From contig JAYGXS010000009.1 of NCBI GenBank assembly GCA_036362985.1, positions 19,516,064 to 19,580,063 of the forward strand: 64,000 nucleotides of DNA, in the 5' to 3' direction. The stretch is from Ligula intestinalis. Taxonomy: Eukaryota; Platyhelminthes; Cestoda; Diphyllobothriidea; Diphyllobothriidae. Shown here in pieces: positions 10,095 through 21,984 of this stretch (position 1 is the first letter of the stretch; the number at the start of each line of letters is the position of its first letter). The notes under the pieces are model-generated. The model had not been told where the DNA came from. It searched no databases and saw nothing but the letters and a program-made list of their open reading frames with translations. A program made the position numbers and the translations under genes.

Positions 10095-12206
10095 ATGGAG
10101 GCGGCGAGACGCGTACTGTTTCAAACCGGAAAGAGAATGATCCGTTTGTTTATTCAAGATTACCACACGAGGCTACGAATATACCGCTAGATAATGGACC
10201 ATCAGAAGACCAAATGCTGTGAGCTCATGGGTAAGGACAGCAGAAAACTGCTTAAGCAGAGAATGCTTGAACGAGCCAGTGACAAACAAGCAATTCATGA
10301 AGCGGCACTAGAGAACAAATTCCATAAACTGCACAATCCAACGTCATCCAGAAATTACGTACTGGTACACAACCTGTCGTCGAAAGAACTGACGAAGGAG
10401 CAAATACAGGTTCAACAGCACGAAGCCTCATTCAACACGGCTGATGCTAAACATGCTAACATGATTGCAGCTGTGGAATCATTCATCAATTAGACAGAAG
10501 CAACAGAGGAGACGAATAGCCGTATCTGACACCAGGTTTCGTCCCTCCTGATGGCTCATCAACCGCGAAAATTGCTCCCCAAGGTCGAACACGTTACATT
10601 AAGAGCACTCAAGGCCGACTGGGATATCGTTATCGTGCCAGCCGACAAGGAAAGTTCTACGGTCATATTGGACAGAACCGACTACCTTCAGATGGCGAAT
10701 AACTTACTGGAGGATCGTCAGTTTTATGTTCCCTGTGAAACCAATCCCATCAAAAAGATGACACGCGAAATCAATTCGACCCTGTTACCTCTAGAGAACT
10801 CGGGTGCAAAAACGCTGTCTGACCGACGCATGGCGAGGGCACAAGAAATGGCCTTGGCCCGCTTCTATGGCCTCCCCAAAGTGCACAAGGAAGGCGCTCC
10901 TCTCCGACCCATCGTATCACTAAAAGGCACTCCAACGTACGGACTAGCAAAGTGGCTGCTTCGGCGTCTCAAATTTCTGTCCACTGATTCAGACACCACG
11001 GTCCGCTCATCAAGACAATTCTTGGAGAAACTTAAAGGGGTGAGTCTCTTGCCAAGCGATACCATGGTTTCCTTCGACGCCACGTCCCTTTTTACTTCTA
11101 TTTCTCAGGATCTGGCAGTCGAGACCGCCGAATTTCTCCTACAAAACAAATACGATGAAACCGAGAATCACCTTGGACATGCGCAAATCTAACAGCACCT
11201 GAATTTCTGTCTCAGGATGTATTTCACGTTTGAAGGAACAATTTACGAGCAGGTGAAAGGGACACCGATGGGTTCACCGATTTCGGGACTCATAGCCGAG
11301 GCGGTCCTGTAGCGACGGGAGTCGCGGGTTTTCCAACACCACAGAGCGAAATTCTGGGCATGTTATGTGGATGAAACCTTCGTCGTCATCGGACGGGATC
11401 AGGTGCTCACGTTCAAGGAACCTATCAACAGCGTCTTCCCAGACATCTAATTTAAGATGGAGGAGGAAGAGAACAACCAACTGGCCTTCCTTGATGTCCT
11501 CGTCTGTCGCAAAGATTAGGGTGGTCTAAAGACTAAAGTATTCAGGAAAGCGACAAAAACGATGCAAGTAATGAATTACAACAGCAACCACCCAATCAGC
11601 CACAAACGCATTTGCGTAAATACGCTCTATTGGCACGTTGAGACGCAGTGCAGCGAACACGAAGACAAAGTTGTCAAGGTAGAATACCTTCGATGGGTGT
11701 TCAGAGAAAATGTCTACCCACGCAACTTCGTCAGCCGGTGCTTGAGCAAACGAGATGGCCAACAAAGGTGCACAGACCCCAACATTTGGCGAGCGATCCC
11801 GTACGTGAAAAACGTATAGGAAGACGTCGGCCGCCTTCTCACACCACTTGAAGTTGGAGTCGCACACAGGCTAGATGCAACCATAAGGCATCAGACAATG
11901 AAACCGGAAGACCCACTGGAATGGCAAGAAACATCTGGGGTCGTCTACAGGATCTGGTGCAGTTGCGGTCAAGGCAACTATGTCGAAGAAACTGGCAGAC
12001 TTCTCAAGACGCGAATAGCCGAACACGCGGCAGCAGTGTGGCGAAATGATGACAATTTTGAAGTTGCAGCTCATTCAACGAGACCGGGCCACACGTTCGA
12101 ATTTGATGAGGCCAAAATCCTCGCAAGAGGTGACAATCGGGTGAGCCGAGAACTACTTGAGTCATGGTTCACGGGCTCGCAATCCATAAAAAGTGCAGCG
12201 ATTTGA
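10095..12206 (+). pseudogene. PLE reverse transcriptase with GIY-YIG endonuclease, eight in-frame stops
   Basis: One frame runs 704 codons from ATG 10095 (MEAARRVLFQTG) to the stop at 12204. It is interrupted by stops at 10188, 10491, 10527, 11190, 11310, 11448, 11517 and 11817, but I find no frameshift. RT signatures in order: IVIVPADKESSTVI, RFYGLPKVHKEGAPLRPIV, GTPTYGLAKWLL, FDATSLFTS (motif A), GTPMGSPISGLIAEAVL (motif B) and YVDET (motif C with the second Asp changed to Glu), then LAFLDVLV. The nuclease part has VVYRIWCSCGQGNYVEETGR and HTFEFDEAKILARG. Two stops replace Gln codons of the related open copy at 6656-8398 (after EAVL and after FPDI). The element is dead, but the whole N-terminus, absent from the other copies, is preserved. 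Confidence 0.92.
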
Positions 12207-12369
12207 CCAAATCATATTCAGTGCTGAGACTCAATTTGGCCAAAGCAAATCGTCACTTGGAGAAGCGGCAGGCCACCGCCTCGTCTAACGCCGACACCGG
12301 AGAGCCAGACGGTCGAGCAATCATCACGCCCGAGCCCACCGCCCGTGATGGAGGTTCAAAAGGTGCGAT

Positions 12370-12595
12370 TCCGCGTGCCATCCAACAAACTATCCACGTG
12401 TAAGGAAGCAAGTAACGTTAATTGTCGCTGCATGTTTGCAGCAATGACTGTATCCTATAAATACTGCAAATTTCTGTGCATGTTTTACCCGTTTCTGCTA
12501 CTGTTTCCGACGCATATCTCTGATGATGACTCAGCGCCGGATGTCGAGACGTCAGGCGAATAAACGTATTGTCCGAGCGATTGAGTCTTCTTCTT
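12370..12595 (+). repeat. 3' pseudo-LTR of the full-length PLE
   Basis: Direct repeat of 9645-9870. It starts 164 bp after the terminal stop of the coding frame and ends GAGTCTTCTTCTT. Confidence 0.9.
12520..12557 (+). ncRNA. Hammerhead-like core, 3' pseudo-LTR
   Basis: CTGATGA at 12520-12526 and GAGAC at 12546-12550. It shares the GAGA change with the 5' copy. Two substitutions (AATCC to ACTCA) weaken the hairpin between them. Confidence 0.45.
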
Positions 12596-14069
12596 TTTAA
12601 AGTTTCATTTTCAGATTTTATCTCTGGTTTTTTCTATCAAGCTAATGCAACAATTGTGGAGAATGCAAGCAAATGAAGGCTTTCTTTTTGGTGAGGTTAA
12701 TTAACGTTTATGAACGCTCACGGAAAATTTATCGGTTAGCTGAAATTGTAGCCGTGCGTGTCCACATCCCCTGACCCAAAGCGTTGTTTACAGTCGAAAG
12801 CTGCAGTTTATTAACTGCGTCCTTTTTGTCAACACTGAAGAAGGAGTGGCGGAACTCCATGTTCTGTCGTCAAATTTTATAGAAGTGCAAGTATTGGTCA
12901 TTAGGACGTTTTTAATGAGCTGGGAGATTGCATTCTATTGGCCAACGTCCTTGCCATTGGCAGTATTTTCACACATCTCCTTCTGCTGTATCCATATGCG
13001 GTAATTGCAGTAAAGTCAAAGCACAGGTTCGTATTTTGTGTTCATTTGACCATTTCGTAATTCTAGTTAATATTTTTCTATGACTTAGAGTTGCTTCTCT
13101 CATTTCGCAGTTGGGTATGTATTAATCATAAACATCATCGTATAGTAGTTTACTAGGAATTACTAATTACTTTTATTTTTAAAGTATGCCTGTTTTCTTG
13201 TGCACGTATTCCGCACTCATCTATTCATAACTCTCCCCACTGTCACGAGTTACTTTTAAGTTAACTAGTTTTAGTTTAGTTTAATAGTGTTAACATCTAA
13301 TTTTGTGAGTATTATCTGTGGATTTGGCGAGTCTATCAATCACTCCTATGATAATCATCAGTGAAAATTTTGCAGCTGTCAGCCCAGGCCTCATTCCGGC
13401 AAGCTAACCAGTTAGGCGGACTGCGCTAACGCAGACCAATCGAACGAGATGACAGTTCAAAATGCTTATCGATTTTTGCACGGTTAAGGTATACGACCAC
13501 GTGACCACGCGTGCAGGAAAGGCGCCGCATGCTGGCGTGTAATTGAGAAAAAACCAATGGCTCCCTAAGAAAATTCGGCAGACCTCAATGCATGCAGATA
13601 TTAGCCATTTTCAACTGCACTTATCTGTCGGTCGGACATTTAAATTGAAAGCATACGCAAAGAGGTTGACGTGTTAGGGTGCCCAAATATAAAGGAACAG
13701 CTTTGTTGCGTTCAAGGAAAATGCAAAGATTATAAACGACACTCGGACCATCAACTGGCTGTTAAATTAGGATAACCAAGTGCACAAAGTCTAGATAAAT
13801 TTGAAATGTTAATAATATGTTTGCAGTAGCTTTTGAAATAACTGCAGGATTATTATTAATTGTGAGTCCCGCCGACTATGATAATTTGAGAGGTACAGAT
13901 ACGGCGATCTTCTAAAGGTCATGCAGTGTAAAATAAGTTAAAACTTCAATTGCTATGTGCAAGAACGAATGGCCGCTGGGCGTGTAAAGTTGTGTGTAAT
14001 CTACACTCAGTTACGGGTAAAAAGAAGTCGAAAAACGGTCAAATATTTTCCTGAATGCTTGTTTGGTAC
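12596..14069. other. Unassigned AT-rich stretch
   Basis: No coding similarity, tRNA or clear repeat was seen, apart from a short TTTAGTTTAGTT tract at 13262-13290. Reading frames are short and look random. Confidence 0.5.
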
Positions 14070-14945
14070 TCTGTCGCTAATCGGCATTGACTCAGGTTGT
14101 GATATTGATTATCGTGCAGTCCATCCTGAAGCTATTTAAGATGGGGTGGGGACTTTTTAATGAGCTTCGCTCTGACGCCTAACAAGACGTATGTACTGAA
14201 AAAAGTAAATACTTATACAGCATGAATATTTGTCAATTACTTTGAATGCCTTTTAGATGTTCAAATATATTTGATGGAAAATGCTAGCGGAAAAAAATAA
14301 TTTTGTACTCATTTGGTAGCAAATTGGGCCTTCTTTAAATGTTATGCCTAACGAAAGTGTATCTTAGGGTTTTAAAACAGTTTCTAAATTGCCGAATAAT
14401 TTTGAAGCCTCGAATTAAAGGTGTACAAACTGCGCACTGTGTACAGCCTGTTTAGGGGATTGTACGTTTGAGCCTAAAGTTTGAAGAAGAATGCACGCAG
14501 TTCTCATAAAATGTTGTTACAGTTGTGTGCTCTGTATAAGCAGCATTCACGCATTTACGGATACGATGTGTTATGAATTAACACCACACGATCGTAAAAA
14601 GGCTCGTAAGTAGACATTTTTTGAAACCGAAGTATACCCCTTCGTCAAGTATAATATATAAAGAAGGCGTAATTTGCTACGAAATGAGGACAAAAATAAT
14701 TTTTTTCGTGTAAGTTTTCCGTTTTATGTATTTGGATTAATAAAGACAGTCAACATCAATGATAAAACGCAAAGCATTAAGTAGTTTCTTCTTACAGCAT
14801 AAGCATTTTGTTAGCGGTCAGAAATAAGCTCGTTAAAAAGCCGACATCCTTTCATGACTGACGAAACTTCAGAATAGACTACATGATAATCATTATCACA
14901 ACCTGAATCAATGCCGATTAGCGGAATCTTTCGCATATGTCAGTA
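14070..14945 (-). mobile_element. Foldback element, copy 2 (inverted relative to copy 1)
   Basis: Arms 14070-14375 and 14640-14945 are inverted repeats; CGCTAATCGGCATTGACTCA at 14074 is mirrored by the complement of the stretch near 14905-14925. The centre (about 14375-14640) matches the centre of copy 1 only when reverse-complemented, for example TACGGATACGATGTGTTATG against its counterpart near 505-535. The left tip is shorter than in copy 1. No coding capacity. Confidence 0.75.
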
Positions 14946-15309
14946 TGTTGCACGAATTTTGACGTGTACTGTATACGCGTATCAGAGTGGCTTTAAGAGT
15001 TTGGTGGTTAAGAGGGAGAAGAAAGGATGAGTCGGGTGGTAGTAGAAAGTAAAGGACCGAATAGCGTGGATTGGATGTTGGCGATGCGGAGGGACTGGAT
15101 GACACGAAAGACTGCAGGACGCACTCTAAATTGGCTGACTTACGTCTGTCAATGGAGACTGTGTCATTTTTGTCAGTCTCCTGAATTGTGGAAAAGTTGT
15201 GCTTGCGTTGAAGCACTTTATCGTAGAGGGAAGACAGAGGCTCGAGAAATGTGTCCTGCTGGACGAGATCTAATTGTGCGGATTGAGGATGTTCATGCGC
15301 AAACACACC
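14946..15309. other. Unassigned stretch
   Basis: An open minus-strand frame spans most of it but resembles nothing I know. It may be an eroded extension of the PLE fragment that follows. Confidence 0.4.
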
Positions 15310-15724
15310 TAGATATGCCTGTTGATGCATGCTTCGTCTGTGTGCTTTGCTTTCAAGAATGCGCGGCTCTTCCTGGTTGAGCAGGCGTCAACAGTTTGGA
15401 ATTGCTCATACGCAAATGCGTGCCCTTTGTCCAGTGTGTGCATGACGAATTTAATATGTGACCCCATCTTTTCGCCGCTATCTGGTATTCATATATGCAG
15501 ATTAATAGAGCTATTTCGGTTTGACTACAGTAGGCTGCATACATGCGTATAAGGTATTTTAAAACGGCCTTCTTTTTAGTGAATTGAAAAACTCTGTCCT
15601 TAGGGTTTTCAAGCTGGTTGGTCAAAGTAGTTGCCTGTTTGTGTACAATCTGTATCTGCTGCTGTTTTAGCTGTCTTTTGACAAAAACAGGTACATTATT
15701 TACATACGGGAGCGTTTGTGGCAA
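15310..15724 (-). pseudogene. Penelope-like element fragment (linker, GIY-YIG remnant and C-terminus)
   Basis: On the minus strand, PQTLPYVNNVPVFVKRQLKQ, then QIQIVHKQATTLTNQLENPKDRVFQF, aligns with the linker of the PLE at 22906-23502 (LPCVKSVFELVERQLRKYQIQVAHQPATT...HPKDRI). After frameshifts, SRAFLKAKHTDEACINRHI near 15370-15315 is the C-terminal end typical of this subfamily. The nuclease core is badly decayed and the RT part is absent. Confidence 0.7.
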
Positions 15725-16249
15725 TCTGCCGCTCTTACGACAACAGCTTTAGGCCCTGAGTGGTCACAACTCTGAATATACCCCTTCCTTTGGAATGCTG
15801 CTGTCATAGGCATATTATGTATGCATATGTTTCTATTTTCATAAGCTCTACTTTTAAAATTACCTTTCCTTTCTCCTATTATGCCTCACCCATGTAACAC
15901 CTTTTAACATCATTCCCGTGTTACAAAATGGTGGGGTTTTCGCTTACCGATGTGAACCCAAAACCGTACTGTTATTGTCAGTTCTACTTGATGAATGGGT
16001 TGCTGATATCAGCATTGCTGTTATCGTAAAAACAGCCCTGGTAATTACGGCCTACACAGCCGAGTAGGTCGACGGCGGTGGACAGTGGCGTTATCATTTA
16101 GAGTCTGTAGTCACTGGACCAAGTGGTTGCTTATATTAATGCAGTGAGCCGTTAAGTTTTGACAGTGCTTGCTCAATTCGTGGCATTATTTGTCCTTGAA
16201 GTCAAAGCCGCATTTTGGAGATGAGGAAGCGATGATACGTCAAGCCATC
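15725..16249. other. Unassigned stretch
   Basis: Nothing recognised. The last 80 bases may be an eroded upstream part of the LINE remnant that follows. Confidence 0.4.
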
Positions 16250-17110
16250 TGCGTCGACGCTCGCCTTGATCGCCAGTGCGTACTGCGGGAGATGTTTCAT
16301 GAGATGCGCACCTATACACTAAACAACGAAAGAATTCGACATGATGAATCGCGCCGGACTGTGGACAGCCGTGCAGAAGTGCGCCTGGTCTGAGCAATTC
16401 ACCCATATGGTACGTCAGCCCCAAGGCGGAATGATTTCGTGCGTCGCGGTCAACGGGAAGGTTTCCCAAGCCTTCCCAGAGTTCTCGAGCCTACTCTCTT
16501 CAGTCTCATGCTATCTGCATGCTGATAGATGCCTACCTTGACGAGCCTTCCCAGATCCACATCAACTAGTGAACGTACGAGCACCTTCTCTACACCCGAC
16601 GTATGCAGGCTCCCACACGCGTCTCCACGACCACAGTTAACGGCCTGTTGTTCGCGGACGACTGCGCTCCAAACACCACAACAGAAGCGGACATGTAAAC
16701 GAGTGTGGTAGTCTTCGCCACAGGCTGCGCAAACTTCGGTCTTACCATAACGGCCACTTGTTATGAATGGATGACCAGCGTCAACCCAAACGACTGTTCT
16801 ACGAAGATGTCGCCGCAAAAAAGGACAATGAGGCACTACAAGGACACTCCAAAGAAATCCCTTAGGAGTCTTCAAATAATCACGGCGGCCGGGCGCAAAT
16901 TCGCACAGGAAGGATCGACTGGGCGAGGAGCGGCAAAAACTGACGCGGCTGCGTATAAACCTAGTCGGATGGCTACCACCAAAGTGAACAAGACCGCTCT
17001 AAAGTCTCAAACTCAACCTCAGCGGACACACGCTGTGAATGACGAGGTCCTACTAACCTGTCCGTGCTGGCATCCCACCTTCAGTGTGCATATAGGTTCG
17101 GTCAGTTCAC
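16250..17110 (+). pseudogene. RTE-type non-LTR retrotransposon remnant
   Basis: Frames on the plus strand, broken by many shifts, show the order of a flatworm RTE-like reverse transcriptase: FTHMVRQPQGGMISCVAVNG, LEPTLFSLML, STTTVNGLLFADDCAPNTTT (the catalytic ADD at 16651-16662) and CANFGLTI. After a large deletion of the thumb come MDDQRQPKRLFYEDVA and RYKDTPKKSLRSLQI. A degenerate C2H2-like finger, LTCPCWHPTFSVHIG, stands near 17053. The family assignment rests on recall of this protein type. The continuous 179-codon frame at 16705-17244 covers only a shifted part and is not a gene. Confidence 0.75.
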
Positions 17111-17739
17111 TGCAGACGCAGTACACCTTGCCCCCGGCGGCATTCATTTCTACGGCGTCAAGCATTTCATTAGTCCTTCTTGTGTCCAGCACTTCGAGGA
17201 CGACCACCCTTACCACTGCAACTCAATTACCTTTAAAAGTCTAAGGTATCTATTTGTTACGAGCTAAAAGCGTGGTAGATCTCAGTTACTGATACAGTTA
17301 TAGCTTGTAGCAATATAAGTTGATGAGGGAGTAGATTGCTCCCCTATTACACAGAAATCCTCTCCTTTGTCCTCAAGATGGGCTCTAAACACCACAAAAG
17401 GTTAGCCTATTAACGGAAAACGGCACCATGCGGCATAAAGACATGGTAAAAATAGACCTTTTTATTCATAACTTTCGTCAACCAATAAGATGACACAGCC
17501 TGGTGGATAGATATGGGAGAACAGAACGCCAGGAAAGCCCTGATTTGCTGGTTTCACCAGTAACCCTAATATTACTAGCATCACTGAAATTGTCCTTTTC
17601 TTGTTACATTGACTTCGGCTATCCTAACGTACCTACCTGATACTATATTGTCGGACTGCTGTTCGTTAGCTTAATGCTTGTAGTGTGCTCTTCCCTTACT
17701 GTATTCATCATTTCTTATTTTAAAGGTAATTGCACTATC
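17111..17739. other. Unassigned stretch
   Basis: No supported feature. The first 150 bases may be the eroded LINE 3' end; the rest is unremarkable AT-rich sequence. Confidence 0.4.
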
Positions 17740-17870
17740 ACACTATCAGTTAGATAGAAATAACCCTGCCACTACCAATAATCTGACGACAAATCCGCGA
17801 CGGCTGTCGAAACGTCAGGCGAATAAACGTATTGTCCCAGCGATCGAGTCATCTTCTTTTCGGTTACATA
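17740..17870 (+). repeat. PLE terminal-repeat fragment with hammerhead-like core
   Basis: ATCTGACGACAAATCCGCG near 17790, then GTCGAAACGTCAGGCGAATA and CGTATTGTCCCAGCGATCGAG, matches the ends of the 226-bp pseudo-LTRs at 9645 and 12370. Here the core is CTGACGA ... GAAAC with the canonical GAAA. CTGACG and CGTCAG also form a perfect outer pairing. No PLE coding sequence is attached, so it is a solo or truncated terminal repeat. Confidence 0.65.
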
Positions 17871-19199
17871 ACTGCTCGTTCCCACCCTCCGCCTTTTCTG
17901 GTTTCAACAAACTCTTATCAGCTCACCACCTAACCCCCTCCCCCTTTTCTTGTGACTAATTTGTCCATAACGATGAAAATAATTGCCAACATGCTACCTT
18001 TTACCCCCTACCTATAAAAATGTAATGGCCCGGGAAGAATTTATCGAAAGCTACGCATGCTCACATGATACTCTTCTTAAAAACAAACCCTTTGGACTCA
18101 CTTCAAAATCCTACTGAAGCAGCTGCCACCACTGTCTCAATCTCTCGCAGGACTAGCTGGACGCCGTCAAGACTAGGCCTGACTTTGCCAGTGGCCACTG
18201 TCGCCTGGGACAGTAAAAGGGAGTTCTGTACACAATACATCACTCCTTCTGGTGACTTCCTGCCTTTTTCATACAACCTGGGATGCGGCCTGATGCTTGT
18301 AGTGATCAGAGTACAGGCATTTCTTAAACCACTAAAAACTAATAAACTAAAGGCAACCACAGGACTCTAAAGATTTTCGAGTTAAGGGATGCAGTAGTAA
18401 AATTAATACGCCTACTAAATTACATAAAGTAGATATATAAGCATAAATATTTCTGGCCTTCGAGCAACATCTTTGTTACCTTTCTCAACGTTATAGTAAA
18501 GCAAAGCTGCTCGAGGTTAGCTTCGGCTTTTTAAGCACAGCATTTGCATCACAATTTACCCACCCATCCTTGGATTCGTCTTACATATAGGGGAACAAAT
18601 TCGTGAAAATTAGTGCAGGTGTTTATTTCGGAATAAGTTACACGAGATAGATTTGTAGTAGTCGTTTCTGTTCGACGCCCACCTAACTCTAGACTGCACA
18701 GACAAGGTCACCCAGAAAACAGGACCTCACGCCAAAAGCAGTTTTCCCGCGTGCCTCGCGGCATGCTGAAGCGGACGGGCGACCGCCACTGCTGGCAGAC
18801 GCAAGTGACGCGCACCCAAGCACACGCATTAAGTTTCCCTCAGTCTGGCCTCAACCAACAGTAGCTTGTCTTCAATCCATCCAATGAGATTACCACGTTA
18901 GTAGACTGACCTCATTAAATAGGTCGGCCACAATGTGTGGGACACAGACAACAATGCGGTGTCTGCCTTCAAGCCTGACTCCGGAACCGACCCGAATAGG
19001 GAACGGACGCACCAGTCCGCGCGTCAACAGTCTTTCAATCTATTCTCCTATCCTTCCGCAGAATACACTATTCCTAACAATCTTGCCTTCCCAAGGCACC
19101 TCTCATCTTCTAAGGAACTGGGCCTGGACGATTTTAGCTCATAGTATTAACCTTCTTAGCCTTAACTCCAATGGATTTAACCTCTCAAAGGTTTCAAGT
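17871..19199. other. Unassigned stretch
   Basis: Contains open frames of up to about 137 codons (18065-18370, 18933-19346), but overlapping frames are equally open and none resembles a known family. No RNA gene or repeat recognised. Confidence 0.4.
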
Positions 19200-20590
19200 G
19201 AGGCGATTGCATCGCTCGCCACGAGCTCTTCAGTAAACGCTAGCGAGGTTTATGCCCTTTTTTCACTAGGACGTCGATTTCGGTGGCATTACTTAAAACA
19301 CAGACGATATCGTTCACATGCTGACCATAGAAATCGAGGTCATTGATGGTATCCCCTCGACCAGTTATAGCGAACTTGCTCATGCAAATACATGCTAAAC
19401 ACGTCCCAAGTGGTGAACCCATTGCCATGTCTTCTCCTTGTCTGTATATTCAAAGAGAAACCGAGCAGTTTGTGTGAAACACGTTAGCACTTCATTTAGG
19501 GTTGTTCCTGGTAGTTGTTATCCTGAATAAATACGTATATCACTTCTACTGGGGTTATGGTGATTACTAGTGATGAGTCATCTAACGAGAGCATCCTCCA
19601 TCCACCAACATTGATACCTTTGCTAGTGCCGAAAACTCAAACTTTGAGTTCAAGCTTTTAGATTACAGATCGTTTTCAAGCGATTTAAGATTTTCAACCA
19701 GCCGTTTTGCAGTTGCAAATTTCTCATATAATACCATACATTCTGGGTATCATCGTGAACACAGGCTTCAGTGCACAGAACGCTTTGTTAGATAGATGAT
19801 GTTCATTGCCGAGACCTTTGCGCACTTTCGTGAACGTACCCTCAACTATCTCAATCCAATTTATGCCTTTCTAGGATTTTGAGAAATCCAAACCATCGAA
19901 TAGGACTTCCTCTAATTTCATCAGTTTCTCTCTCCTATCCATCCTCACTACTTCTGAACCCTTGTCCGGCATCGTGAAGACAGGATTGTCATTTCCACGC
20001 AGTTGCCTAAGATGGGTGGTGGTTTCTTGGAGTTCTTTTTACATTTTTTGCCAGAAATAGATAATCAACTTCTTCAGCCTCCATAGGTTTAAGATCAGTA
20101 GTCCGACTAAATAAACTCTTCAACTGGACTCCGCACTCTAGGTGCTTGTCTGTTTTGCTCATTAAAGTTACAGCTTCGAAGGTGAACGCTGGACTGGCAG
20201 AGTTTAGACACGATTCTGGCATAAATAATATACAAATAAGACCTCTAACTAGACCGAACCCTACAGATGCCCTTTTGGTAACCTAGATAAAACTCTTCTA
20301 TTTAGCTTCTGTGATCAGCAGAAGAAAAAAAACCACGCAGATAAAAAGTTTGTTTCCGAATTGTGAGCACTTTTTGAACTCGGTTTATGCGTGTCGAAAC
20401 TTCGGCACACATCTCAATTACATCAGACGTAGGGTTTGCTGGGATTTTTAGAGACATGAATTCCAGGTCATTCCGTAGCTGTCCCGCATTAACCACATGA
20501 TGTTTGCTAGAAATATTGGCTGAAATTTTCCACGTTCTTCCCCACCGGTAGGACAAGGGAATAGGGAATCGCTTCCCCCCATCCATCCTA
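19200..20590 (-). pseudogene. Penelope-like element fragment (N-terminal region and RT), degenerate
   Basis: Minus strand from 20590: RKQTFYLRGFFSSAD, then MSKTDKHLECGVQLKSLFSR and EVDYLFLAKNVK; then, beyond a stop, LRGNDNPVFTMPDKGSEVV and KLEEVLFDGLDFSKS. Further down, MLSLDDSSLV (motif A position), DKEK, AMGSPLGTCLACI (motif B) and FYGQHVNDIVCVLSNATEID (motif C, with YVDD decayed to HVND). PDKGSEVV and AMGSPLG place it in the PLE class. Stops and frameshifts are frequent, and the nuclease domain is lost at the left end. Confidence 0.75.
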
Positions 20591-21984
20591 ACCTTAATCG
20601 TAATCTTAACTCTAACCCTAAGTTCACTGAAAATGCATTTATAGTCACTTATAGTCAGTGACCTATTTTATGAAAGGTTAAGGAAATTCTGGAATATTCT
20701 CTCCAGCAGGAAGTAGTCCTAAAGTGCAGTTTTAGAGTAGCTTATGTTGCAATACCAACCCATGGTACTTGCGATACGCCAGCATGTATTTTTTTATTCC
20801 TCGGATTCCACCTGAAACCGTAGTAGAAATGGGTAGTTCTTACATAGGGTTTTGCATTAGCAGTCGCAACACCATTGCGTACTTATGAAGATTTAACTGC
20901 TGCTGTTGTATTGAGTATAGTTTTCAGCTGGCGCACTTATTGCTCGATGGCCGGCGTGTGGGCCGTGAGCTACTGACGGTTAATCACCCTATTTTGGAGA
21001 ATGACATGCTGCTGGCCCTACCGTCCGAATCGTCCCTACTGGCGTTGAAATATGTGTTCATTAGTGCGCTCTCCACGAATTGCTAAACGTATCGCTCAAA
21101 CTGAGCCTCAGCTAAAGTTGATGGAGGTAACTCCAACTCCATGGGCCAGGACGTCAGTGCGGATAGTGTGACTTTTCAGACTTGTTTTTTTCTACGTTGC
21201 GTATACTTAGGATTGAGGCTCAATTTGGTTAAAGCGATTTGCCACTCGGTAGCGCGCGTTTAAATGTGTTTCCGTCAGTGCGCTGTCCCCAAATTAGGAA
21301 AAGCTACAGATATAAATCAGCAAAATTTCTAACTACACTTAAATTAAAATGCATATATCAGTTACTTACGTATATTCTACTGCCTATCCTTAATCCCCAC
21401 CCATAAACCTCCTAGAACCTCCTTTTCCCTAGGAATAAATGCTGGGACTAGGGGTATATGAGGTGGACTACTTAAATTATTTTTCATGAGTATGCAATAG
21501 CATAGCAACTAAATCCTACAGTAGTCGCCAAAGACCATGCAACTTTCATGATAACATTGCCTTGGTACTTAAGCATACATTTAGTAACACTATTTTGATT
21601 CATTCAGTTTATTGAATTCTGCGAAAGCCTTTTACTTAGTTAAATCATCATTTTAGTTAGGTTTATTAAGAGAAATGGCCATTAATTTTGGGGAAATTTG
21701 GAGTAGTCTGGTATCAAAGAAATTTCCTATGCTATTACGAAAGAGAGAACCAAACTGCACGTTAATGTTGATTTTAATATGAAGTAACTCCAAAATAAGT
21801 AAAATAGTTATCGAAGATATCCCTTCCAGAACTGGAAAAGTTTGTCAAAAATTGTTCAGATTCAAGTGAAGCCAAGTTAAAGGAATCACATTTATTTGCA
21901 GCAACATTGGAGAATTGTATTTTACAAATTAGGTTTAGCTATCCTGTGAAGTTTGTTTGCAAAAAATGCAGAACCAGAGAAGTG
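20591..21984. other. Unassigned stretch with a short telomere-like tract
   Basis: 20584-20622 holds CCTAACCTTAATCGTAATC and CTCTAACCCTAAG, a degenerate CCCTAA-like run. The sequence around 21520-21540 (CAGTAGTCGCCAAAGA) repeats 113-130 just outside foldback copy 1. Otherwise nothing recognised. Confidence 0.4.

Larger units (their letters stand above)
9645..12595 (+). mobile_element. Almost full-length Penelope-like element with two pseudo-LTRs
   Basis: Two direct repeats of exactly 226 bp (9645-9870 and 12370-12595) flank a single long, interrupted coding frame (10095-12206). I count about seven differences between the repeats, so they are roughly 97 percent identical. Both repeats hold the same hammerhead-like core and end in GAGTCTTCTTCTT. 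This architecture (pseudo-LTR, RT plus GIY-YIG, pseudo-LTR) is that of a complete PLE. A (CTT)n run extends the left repeat. Confidence 0.9.

Noticed and set aside
138..14945. CRISPR array or large segmental duplication as the cause of the repeated sequence
   Set aside because: Repeats are a pair of inverted-arm elements whose similarity stops near the arm tips; there are no spacer-repeat units.
16705..17244. 179-codon open frame as a gene
   Set aside because: It covers shifted parts of an RTE-type LINE; the LINE motifs (FADD, PKRLFYEDVA) lie partly in other frames.
18065..19346. Open frames of 101 and 137 codons
   Set aside because: Overlapping frames on both strands are similarly open and no family is recognisable.
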